Shown piece by piece: positions 55,562-64,000 of a stretch of 64,000 nucleotides of DNA. The translations under genes and the position numbers were made by a program. Numbering within the stretch: the stretch's first letter is position 1; the number at the start of each line of letters is the position of its first letter. The DNA is taken from positions 65,824,841 through 65,888,840 of the forward strand of contig NC_092048.1 of the NCBI RefSeq assembly GCF_003086295.3. The letters are read 5' to 3'. Below the pieces are notes generated by a model. The model worked only from the letters and a program-made list of their open reading frames with translations. It ran no database searches and was not told the origin of the DNA. The DNA is from Arachis hypogaea (lineage: Eukaryota > Streptophyta > Magnoliopsida > Fabales > Fabaceae).

Positions 55562-55690
55562 GGCTCCATGAGAGCTCACTGTCAAGCTATTGACATTAAA
55601 GAAGTGCTTGTTGGGAGGCAACCCAATGTTATTTAATTATATCTATTGTTATTTTATGTTTTCTGTAGGTTGATGATTATGTGAAGTCAC
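55562..55690 (+). other. C post-gag noncoding region
   Basis: Hairpin GTCAAGCTATTGAC (about 55580), AAAGAAGTGCTTG, hairpin TTGGG AGGCAA CCCAA (55611-55626), then E inserted after gtcac (55686-55690). Confidence 0.75.
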
Positions 55691-55708
55691 TGGTGCACGA
55701 AATTGTGA

Positions 55709-55726
55709 TCATCAATAATGGCGCCA
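55709..55726 (-). promoter_or_regulatory. Fossil primer-binding site inside E LTR
   Basis: Minus strand TGGCGCCATTATTGATGA, 12 of 18 bases matching the PBS, preceded by CCAAGTCCTT (compare CCAAGTTTT). The new LTR end CACAATTTCGTGCACCA lies outside it. Confidence 0.65.
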
Positions 55727-56723
55727 AAGGACTTGGAGCTCTCAAACGTGAATCACACTGTGTCACAATTTCGCATAACTAACTAGCAAGTGCACTGGGT
55801 CGTCCAAGTAATACTTTACGTGAGTAAGGGTCGATCCCACGGAGAATGTCAGCTTGACGCAAGCTATGGTCATCTTGTAAATCTCAGTCAGGCAGATTCA
55901 AATGGTTATGGAGGATTGATAATTAAAAGATAAATAAAACATAAAGTAAAGATAGAGATAATTATGTAATTCATTGGTAGGAATTTCAGATAAGCGTATG
56001 AAGATGTTTTGTTCCTCTTGAACATCTACTTTCCTATTGCCTTCTTCCAATCATTCATACTCCTTTCCATGGCAAGCTTTATGTTGGGCATCACCGTTGT
56101 CAATGGCTACTTCCCGTCTTCTCAGTGAAAATGTTCTATGCACGCTGTCACTGCACGGCTAATCATCTGTCGGTTCTCGATCATGTTGGAATAGGATCCA
56201 TTGATCCTTTTGCGTCTGTCACACGCCCAACAATCGCGAGTTTGAAGCTCGTCACAGTCATCCCTTCCCAGATCCTACTCAGAATACAACAGACAAGGTT
56301 TAGACGTTCCGGATCTCAGGAATGGCCGCCAATAATTCTAGCCTATACCACGAAGGTTCCAATCTTATATTAGAAACCCAAGAGATACACATTCAAGCTT
56401 GTTTGCATGTAGAACGGAAGTGGTTGTCAGTCACGCGTTCATAGGTGAGAATGGTGATGAGTGTCACATAATCATCACATTCATCATGTTCTTGGGTACG
56501 AATGAATATCTTGGAGAAGAAATTGACTTGAGTTGAATAGAAAAACAATAGTAATTGTATTAATTCATGAAGAACAGCAGAGCTCCACACCTTAATCTAT
56601 GGTGTGTAGAAACTCCACCGTTGAAAATAAAAAAGTGATAATGGTGTAAGCATGGCCGAATGGCCAGCCTCCAAGGTCTAGGGACTAAACGTCCAAAGAT
56701 GAAAATACAATAGCAAAAGGTCC

Positions 56724-56731
56724 TATTTATA
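56724..56731 (-). promoter_or_regulatory. TATA box in E LTR
   Basis: TATAAATA on the minus strand, followed by GGACC as in B. Confidence 0.7.
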
Positions 56732-57328
56732 GAGAACTAGTGGCCTAGGGTTACAGAAATGAGTAATTAATGCATAAATCTTCTTCCGGGCCCACTTGGT
56801 GTGTGCTTGGGCTGAGCATTGAAGCTTTCATGTGTAGAAACTTTTCTTGGAGTTAAACGCCAGCTTTTGTGCTAGTTTGGGCATTTAACTCCAGCTTTTG
56901 TGCCAGTTCTAGCGTTTTGACGCCAGAATTCTTAAGCTGACTTGGAACGCCGGTTTGGGCCATTAAATCTTGGGCAAAGTATGGACTATTATATATTGCT
57001 GGAAAGTCCAGGATGTATACTTTCCAACGCAATTGAGAGTGCGCCAATTGGGCTTCTGTAGCTCCAGAATATCCACTTCGAGTGCAGGGAGGTCAGAATC
57101 CAACAGCATCTGCAGTCCTTTTTCAGCCTCTGAATCAGATTTTTGCTCAGGTCCCTCAATTTCAGCCAGAAAATACCTGAAATCACAGAAAAACACACAA
57201 ACTCATAGTAAAGTCCAGAAGACTGATTTTTATTTAAAAACTAATAAAAACATAATAAAAACTAACTAAAATATACTAAAAACATACTAAAAACAATGCC
57301 AAAAAGCATATAAATTATCCGCTCATCA

Positions 57329-58469
57329 CAACACCAAACTTAAATTGTTGCTTTTCCCCAAGCAACTGAAAATCATATAGGATAAAAAGAATAGAATGTA
57401 CAATGAATTCCAAAAACATCTATGAAGATCAGTATTAATTAGATGAGCGGGGCTTTTAGCTTTTTGCTTCTGAACAGTTTTGGCATCTCACTTTGTCCCT
57501 TGAAGTTAAGAATGATTAGCATCTACAGGAACTCAGAATCCAGATAGTGTTATTGATCCTCCTAGTTCAATATGTTGATTCTTGAACACAGCTACTTTAT
57601 GAGTCTTGGCCGTGACCCTAATCATTTTGTTTTCCAGTATTACCACCGGATACATAAATGCCACAGACACATAACTGGGTGAACCTTTTCAGATTGTGAC
57701 TCAACTTTGCTAGAGTCTCTAATTAGAGGTGTCCAGAGCTCTTAAGCACACTCTTTTTGCTTTGGACTATGACTTTAATCGCTCAGTCTCAAGTTTTCAC
57801 TTGACACCTTCACGCCATAAGCACATGATTAGGGATAGCTTGGTTTAGCCACTTAGACCAGGATTTTATTCCTGTGGGCCCTCCTATCCACTGATGCTCA
57901 AAGCCTTGGATCCTTTTTATCACCCTTGCCTTTTAGTTTAAAGGGGTATTGGCTTTTTCTGCTTGCTTTTCTTTTTCTTTCTTTCTTCCTCTTTTTTTTT
58001 TCTTTTTTCGTATTTTTTTTCATTCATTTTTTTTCGCATATATATATTTTTTCTGCAAGCTTTTCACTGCTTTTTTCTTGCTTCAAGAATCAATTTTACG
58101 ATTTTTCAGATTATCAAATAACATTTCTCCTTTTCCATCATTCTTTCAAGAGCCAACAATTTTAACATTCATGAATCAACAAATTCAAAAAATATGCACT
58201 GTTCAAGCATTCATTCAGAAAAACAATAGTATTGCCACCACATCAAAATAACTAAACTGTTTTAAAATTTGAAATTCAAGTACTTCTTTTTCTTTTTCAA
58301 TTAAAAACATTTTTCATTTAAGAAAGGTGATGGATTCATTTTCATAGCTTCAAGGCATAGACACTAAGACACTAATGATCATGTAATAAAGACACAAACA
58401 TAGATAAACATAAAGCATAATTTTCGAAAAATAGAGAATAAAGAACAAAGAGATTAAAGAACGGGTCCA
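57329..58469 (-). other. E 3' noncoding region
   Basis: Pre-LTR hairpin (57365-57348), conserved 3' block with GAAA-loop hairpin (57807-57786), a purine-rich tract on the minus strand (57950-58080), then A/T-rich DNA to the D insertion. The F-rich plus-strand frames at 57926-58251 are artefacts. Confidence 0.75.
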
Positions 58470-58779
58470 TGATGACAAGTCATCTTAGCCTAGTTTCACT
58501 AGCCTTTTTCTTTTAATTGAATTATGCACTTTCTTGAGCCACAAGCAAGCCAATTGGGTAGATTTTCATGTTTCCTTTGATTTAATCAACCATAGATGAA
58601 TTAATGCAATTTCATGAGGATTTATGCTATGATTGCCACATATTATGAAAGAATGACAATCTCATGATTTTGAGCATAGCTTTGATGTGTTTGGTTGATT
58701 GATGATAGGTGAGGAAAGCTTGGAGAAAGGATGAAGCAAGAAGGAATGGCTAGGAACAAGAGAGAACAAAAAGTTTGAG

Positions 58780-59165
58780 AAAAAGTTTGCCTCAAACTTT
58801 AGCTCAAACTTTCGGATAAGTAAAAACACACTAGGGAACAAAAAGCTTGAGCAAAAGTTTGCCTCAAACTTTAGCTCAAACTTTTGGGAGAAAAGCTTGA
58901 GCCAACGTTTGCCTCAAACTTTTTGGCAAACGTTGGCGCCATCAGCAACACACCCTGGAGACAAAAAGTTTGCGCCAACGTTTGCCTCAAACTTTTTGGC
59001 AAACGTTGGCGCCATGAGTGTGCACAAAGGGGCCAACGTTTGAGCAAAAGTTTGACCCCAAACTTTAGCTCAAACGTTGGTAGCAGCAAGAATGGGGCAG
59101 CTGGTGTAAAAAGTTTGAGTAAAAGTTTGCCTCAAACTTTTACTCAAACTTTTACTCAAGCTTTT
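58780..59165. repeat. Palindrome cassette, AAAGTTTGAGC/CAACGTTTGCC family, in D LTR
   Basis: The best unit (58972-59012) has a 15-bp perfect stem, GCGCCAACGTTTGCC with its complement, around an 11-base loop. Another is at 58901-58937. Confidence 0.85.
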
Positions 59166-59294
59166 ATAATTCCCAACCCGGTTCACTTCGGTTCTCTTTC
59201 CAACTCCAAGAGAAATCAACCAAGGCCTCTATCAACCCAATTCCATCAAGAGCAAAGGCCCAATTCAAAGCTTGAAGACCATTTGAAGAAAGTG

Positions 59295-59302
59295 TATAAA
59301 TA
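59295..59302 (+). promoter_or_regulatory. TATA box in D LTR
   Basis: GTGTATAAATAGC, just after the palindrome cassette. Confidence 0.7.
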
Positions 59303-60193
59303 GCTTAGGATTTAAGTTTTAACGGAGCTTTTTCTTTTAGTTTTCATAGAGAGTTTTCGGAGAGCTTTTGGTGTTGAGTGATTTTGAGTTTCTAAGTCTC
59401 GGGAAAGGAGAATTGAATTCCCTTCCTCTTAGTTTTCTTGCTTTCAATTCCAATTACATTTGCTTGGATCTTGGGTTGGAGAATTGAAAGAATTCTGTTT
59501 CAATCTCATCCTGAGATCTCTCTGTTTACTTACTGCACAATTGAATTTCAGTTTCTGTTAATTGCTTCTTCTTCTACTTTCTCTGCAATTTACATTTCCT
59601 TTGCAATTGCTCTTGTTGGATCTAGGAAGGCATTGAGATCTAGACTTGGTTATCTAGTCTCTTGAGTCCTGAGATCTAGATTTCCATTTTCAATTTCTCT
59701 GTTTACTGCTTTTCGAGCTCTTTTATATTTCTGTTTTAGATCCGATTCAACCCAAGGCATCTTCTACTCTTCTGTGTGTTGAATTTTACTTTTCCTTGTT
59801 TAATTTCTGCAAATCCAATTCCCAATTCCCTTTACAATTCAAGCCATTTACATTTCTTGCACTTTAAGATTCTGCAATTTACATTTCTTGCATTCTAAGT
59901 TTCTGCCATTTAATTTCTTGCTCTTTAAGATTTAACATTTTACATTTCAGTTCTCTTTAATTTCATGCAAATTACCCATCCCCTTTATTTTCCATGCAAT
60001 TTAAATTCTGCAAATCACAAATCTCTCAACCAAATCTTGATTCCCTTGACTAAATCAACCACTAAACTAAAATTGCTCAATCCTTCAATCCCTGTGGGAT
60101 CGACCTCACTCCCGTGAGTTATTATTACTTGATGCGACCCGGTGCACTTGCCGGTGAGTTTTGTGTTGGATCGTTTTTCGCACATCAAGTTTT

Positions 60194-60211
60194 TGGCGGC
60201 GTTGCCGGGGA
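60194..60211 (+). promoter_or_regulatory. D primer-binding site (tRNA-Asp, one mismatch)
   Basis: TGGCGGCGTTGCCGGGGA, six bases after the LTR. Confidence 0.88.
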
Positions 60212-60401
60212 TTGATTAGATTGACAATGATTAAGTGAAGTGGAGATCTAGATCAAGCACTTTTTCTTTTCTGTTTCTTTAACTTTTGACTAACACGCTA
60301 ACTGTTTGAATTTTTGCCTAAGCTAACTAATATTTCACTTCAGCCATGGATTGAAGTGTTATTGCTTTTCTGGTATTGTGTGATTCTTGTGTTTTGCTTG
60401 T
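60212..60401 (+). other. D 5' leader
   Basis: Only about 190 bases, unlike the 1.8-1.9-kb leaders of B and C. The end TTTTGCTTGTATGTCAG overlaps the ATG and looks acceptor-like. Confidence 0.7.
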
Positions 60402-63389
60402 ATGTCAGATACAAGAAGAGAGATCCCTACCTTTCATGAAACTGACGAAAGAATCCTTCGAAGGCTAAGAAGAGAAGCAAGAGAAAAAAACGTTGCTGGA
60501 GAGGAAGAATCAGATGAAGAATATCATGAATTGGAGGAACACTTAACAAATCCAACAAATCCACCAGTGAGAATGGCCAACAACAATGGTCAACCCCAGA
60601 GGAGAGTCTTGGCTTCATATACATTTGCTAATCCAAGGCATTGTGGGAGTAGCATCCTTACCCCAAATGTCGATGCAAATAACTTTGAATTGAAGCCCCA
60701 ACTCATTACCTTGGTGCAGAACAACTGTTCTTATGGAGGAGGCCCCTTGGAAGATCCAAACCAGCACCTATCCACCTTCCTGAGGATATGTAACACAGTG
60801 AAGACCAATGGTGTACATCCTGACAGTTACAAATTGTTGTTGTTTCCATTTTCCCTGAGGGACAAAGCTACTCAATGGTTGGAGTCATTTCCAAGAGAAA
60901 GCATCAACAATTGGGAGGATCTAGTGAGCAAGTTCTTAGCAAAGTTTTATCCTCCTCAAAGGATCATCAGGCTCAAAATAGAGGTTCAAACATTTACTCA
61001 GATGGATGGAGAGTCATTGTATGAAGCATGGGAGAGATACAAAGATTTACTCAGGAAGTGTCCACCAGAGATGTTTAATGAATGGGATAAACTCCAAAAT
61101 TTCTATGAAGGACTGACAATGAAAGCTCAAGAGGCACTTGACTATTCAGCAGGAGGCTCAATGCAACTCATGAAGACAGCTGAAGAAGCTCAGAACCTCA
61201 TTGACATGGTGGCTAACAACCAATATTTCTTTGGCCATCAGAGACAACGTCAACCATCACTAAGGAAAGGAGTGTTAGAAATGGAAGGGGTTGACACCCT
61301 CCTAGCTCAAAACAAGATAATGCAGGAGCAGATTCAACAACAATTTGAGCAGATGGCTAAAAAGATTGATAGCTTGCAAGTTGCAGCAGTGAATACAAGC
61401 CAACCATCAACCACATGGGGGCAAAATAAAGAAAACCAAGAAGATCAGCAGTAGGAACAACCTCAATATGTGCACAACCAAGGTTCAGGCCAAAATGAGG
61501 TTTATGGTGACACCGACAATCCATCCTGGAAGAACCATCCAAATCTCAGATGGGGAGATAACCACACTCAAAACCAACAACCATGGCAAAGGAATTCAAA
61601 CCAAAACAACTCAAGAAGCAACCAGAACAACAACCAGCAAAACATAACCCACAATCCATATAGAAAACCCCAAAATGACCACCCAAATTCCAGCTATTAT
61701 CCACCTAATAATTCAGTCACTAACCAAAACAACCATCATCCACCTTCCACATCCACATTCTACCCATAAAACAACCCCACAAATAGTTCAAACAACTTCC
61801 AGCAACAACCATCTCACTTTACACAACCACAACTAAATCCAGACTCCCAAAGAATCTCTAGTCTAGAGAAAATGGTAGAGAAACTCATAAAAAATCAAGA
61901 GATGGCAAGACAAGATCAGGAAGCAGCACGGAAGGATCAAGCCATAACAAGTAAAAATCTTGAGAGGCATATGGAACAAATGGCTAAACGAATTACAGAG
62001 ATGGATGAGAAGCAATCAAATGTATCCCCTAGTGCCACTCAAGACCACTCAAGGGACAAAGGAAAAGCTACAAAGTGGGAGGAGTGCAACGCAATTATAG
62101 TGGAAAGTGAGAAGAAAGCCATCAATCAGGAAGAACACAACAGAGAAGTTCCACAAAAAGAGACAGAAGAGAAAAGTGAAGAAGATCAAGAAATCAAGAA
62201 TGCAAAAAGCTCAAAGAGAGATAAGGACATCCTTGAAACACAACTACAAGAGAAGAAGGAAGGGGTGAAGCCACATATCCCCAAACTTCCATACCCTCAG
62301 AGGTTCAAAAAAGAGAATGAGGATAAGCAATACTCAAAGTTCCTGGACATATTCAAGACCCTCAGCATCAATATTCCTTTCTTAGAAGCACTTGAACAAA
62401 TGCCAGTGTATGCCAAATTTATGAAGGAAATGCTGACGAAGAAAAAGTCCCTAAAAGAAGGACAAATTGTTGAGATGACAATGGAATGTAGTGCTATTCT
62501 CCAAAGAGAGTTACCAGAGAAGAAAGATGATCCTGGGAGTTTTTATATACCTTGCACCATAGGAGACATAACAATTGAAAAGTCATTCTGTGACCTTGGT
62601 GCAAGCATAAACTTGATGCCTTTGTCTCTAATGAGGAAACCTCGAATTTGTGAGCTGAAATCCACACGAATACTCCTTCAAATGGCTGACAAATCCATCC
62701 AGCAAGCAGTTGGAGTTGTAGAGAATGTACTGGTAAAAGTGGGGAAATTCCTTCTCCCAGCTGATTTTGTCATTCTGGATATGGAGGAGGACCCTAACAC
62801 CCCCATCATCCTAGGGAGGCCTTTTCTTGCTACGGGCAGAGCACTAATAGATGTTGAAAAAGGGGAATTGTTGCTGAGAGTGCATGATGAGCACCTAGCA
62901 TTCCATATTTTTAAAACCCCACATGAGCCCACTCAAGAAGAAGAGTGTACGGAGGATAAGGCCAGAGATCAAAGTTTGAAGGAGGTAGTCAATGAGTTAG
63001 CTCCAAGACTTCCAAATCCATGCTTGAAAGAAGTAGAGATGGTGCAACAGACCAAAGAAATCAAGGAGGAACTAGATCCAAAACCTCTAGATGAGAAATT
63101 CAACATCTCAGATAAGGAACCACCAAGGCAGGGAGTATCTTTTGAGAAAGAAAAAAAGAAGAGGCCAAGAGGGTGGAGAAGCAAGAAGATCCCTACTGAA
63201 GGCTTTTCACCAGGGGATAAAGTAGTGTTAAACACCCAACTAATAAAGGTGTCCCCACAATCATCTGAATACTACACTGTGAACCGGGTCCTTTCACTTG
63301 AACACCTAGAGATCATCAAAAAGGAGACCGGAAGGAAGTTCACAGTAAGAGGAGAAAAGCTGAGGCACTATGCTTTTCAGCCTCCATAA
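60402..63389 (+). pseudogene. gag: D gag-protease fused to an integrase C-terminal tail (two nonsense codons)
   Basis: ATG at 60402 (MSDTRREIPTFHETDER); the 15 bases before it are open but not conserved. One frame of 995 codons with TAG at 61452 and TAA at 61767. Gag block about residues 80-290 (TFLRICNTVKTNGVHPDSYK, SLYEAWERYKDLLRKCPPEM); N/Q-rich prion-like stretch (about 355-460) instead of a zinc knuckle; charged coiled-coil linker; protease CDLGASINLMPLSLM (about residue 730) and ILGRPFLATGRALIDVEKG (about 805). Then, from about residue 925, W(R)SKK..GFSPGDKVVLN and GRKFTVRGEKLRHY, which align with K's integrase tail (W(H)DRK..FEPGQKVLLFN and KKFIVNGQRIKHY). RT, RNase H and the integrase core are absent, yet the frame is continuous. 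Confidence 0.88.
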
Positions 63390-64000
63390 TCAAAGAACGA
63401 GATGTCAAGCTAGTGACAATAAAGAAGCGCTTGTTGGGAGGCAACCCAACCTGAGGTAGTTTTCTTTTCATAGCTGTTTCAATAAAAAGGTTGAGTAGTT
63501 TTGTCTGTATTGCAAGGATCTAAGTTTGGTGTTGCACACCAAAACAATTTAAGGGAGAATGAAGGATTCTAAGTTTGGTGTTCCACCAAAATCTCATTTA
63601 AAAGCATACTCTCACCTCTTGCATAATGATAGCTCCAAGCAATCAGACAAATTATTCAACCAGTTAATTGCTTCTTAGTTTGGTTCTATAACCTTTAGCA
63701 AGGCCAAAAGAATTTATAAATGTACAACCTGTTGCATTAGAGACAGTGGCAAGGAATTAAGTTTGGTGTTCCCACACCAAATTGAATCCAAAAAGCCACA
63801 CTCAATTCATGCATACTAACCAGTCACCTAAGGGCTTGAGAAGCAAGCAACTTTTGAGAATTGTGCAGGGAACGAACCACCATTTGAAGACATTATGCAT
63901 CATGACTCAAAAGGGGCACAACAGAAGGAAGAACAAAAGAACTGCAAACCAATAGGTTGTATTTATACTTAACTTTTGCTGTTGAGAAATGCTTTGATTT
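63390..64000 (+). other. D post-coding noncoding region
   Basis: GTCAAGCTAGTGAC hairpin (about 63403), AAAGAAGCGCTTG, hairpin TTGGG AGGCAA CCCAA (63434-63449), then three TAAGTTTGGTGTT motifs (63520, 63569, 63757). No ORF. Element continues off window. Confidence 0.75.

Larger units (their letters stand above)
55691..57328 (-). repeat. E 3' LTR with a fossil primer site
   Basis: TGATGAGCGG (57328) to TGCACCA (55691) on the minus strand, 1638 bases. TATA box 56731-56724, palindrome cassette 56850-56970. Its U5 holds about 50 extra bases compared with H, including a PBS-like sequence (55726-55709). Confidence 0.9.
58470..60187 (+). repeat. D 5' LTR (TGATGACAAG family)
   Basis: TGATGACAAG to GCACATCA, 1718 bases. 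Palindrome cassette built on CAACGTTTGCC/GGCAAACGTTG (58780-59165), TATA box 59295-59302, U5 hairpin CTCAC TCCC GTGAG (60105-60118). It is distantly related to P's LTR at the start. Open frames at 58871-59303 are the cassette. Confidence 0.88.

Noticed and set aside
57926..58251. Phenylalanine-rich, apparently hydrophobic ORFs (also at 13348-13752, 14645-14851, 40900-41239, 8040-8303)
   Set aside because: They are T-rich or A-rich low-complexity tracts of the 3' noncoding regions read as protein.
58901..59012. microRNA precursor or CRISPR-like repeats
   Set aside because: The units are variable, directly palindromic and without spacers of fixed length; nothing suggests cas genes or a host microRNA. 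Small-RNA production is kept only as a possibility.

Overview
The window looks like pericentromeric or repeat-rich nuclear DNA of a flowering plant, most likely a legume and probably peanut (Arachis). The evidence is many LTRs opening TGATGAGCGGATAATTTATA, dense CTGGCGTTCAACGCCAG-type palindromes, and primer-binding sites complementary to tRNA-Asp. The Arachis assignment rests on my memory of those repeats and cannot be proven from the window. I found no host gene, tRNA gene or rRNA. All 64 kb can be read as LTR retrotransposons of the Athila/Tat type (Ty3/gypsy, Metaviridae-like) inserted into one another.

Layout, with working names: K (1-7954, minus; autonomous gag-pol copy, 3' end off window) sits inside X (7955-10429, plus; 3' noncoding region and 3' LTR). 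Y (10430-11068, minus) is a remnant. Z (11069-13749, minus) has a 3' LTR and 3' noncoding region. W (13750-18714, minus) has a truncated 3' LTR and an env-position ORF. H (18715-20830, minus) is the 3' end of another copy. C (20831-25663, resuming 54561-55690, plus) is a gag-protease element. Inside C lies P (25664-54555), whose two LTRs are inverted relative to each other yet flanked by a 5-bp target duplication (acatg). Inside P's first LTR lies A (28081-50694, minus; autonomous gag-pol plus env-position ORF; target duplication ataat). Inside A lies B (32648-43590, plus; gag-protease plus an intact env-position ORF, no RT or integrase). C is also interrupted by E (55691-58469, minus), which is interrupted by D (58470-64000, plus; gag-protease joined to an integrase C-terminal tail). 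The apparent order Y>Z>W>H>C>P>A>B is eight insertion levels deep.

How the parts work together: K and A carry gag, protease (DLGAS), RT (FMDD), RNase H and integrase, so relatives of them could supply enzymes in trans. B, C and D keep gag and protease but lack RT, RNase H and the integrase core, and look like non-autonomous partners. Autonomous/non-autonomous family pairs have been described in Arachis, so that part is not new in principle. Every gag-pol frame seen here is broken. Only B's env-position ORF (39535-40683) is fully open.

The most interesting signals are noncoding. (1) Degenerate copies of the LTR-end/PBS junction lie inside the U5 of B and, separately, E, as if LTRs grew by absorbing old primer sites. 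(2) P is an inverted-LTR insertion. (3) Four short hairpins (U5, after pol, 3' noncoding, before the 3' LTR) keep pairing while their stem bases change between copies. (4) Each LTR family has its own array of short palindromes in U3. In the main family the same palindromes recur after pol and are also translated inside gag. (5) A TATA box, C/T-rich leader, hairpin and AAGTTTGGTGT module precede the env-position ORF in both A and B, suggesting an internal promoter.
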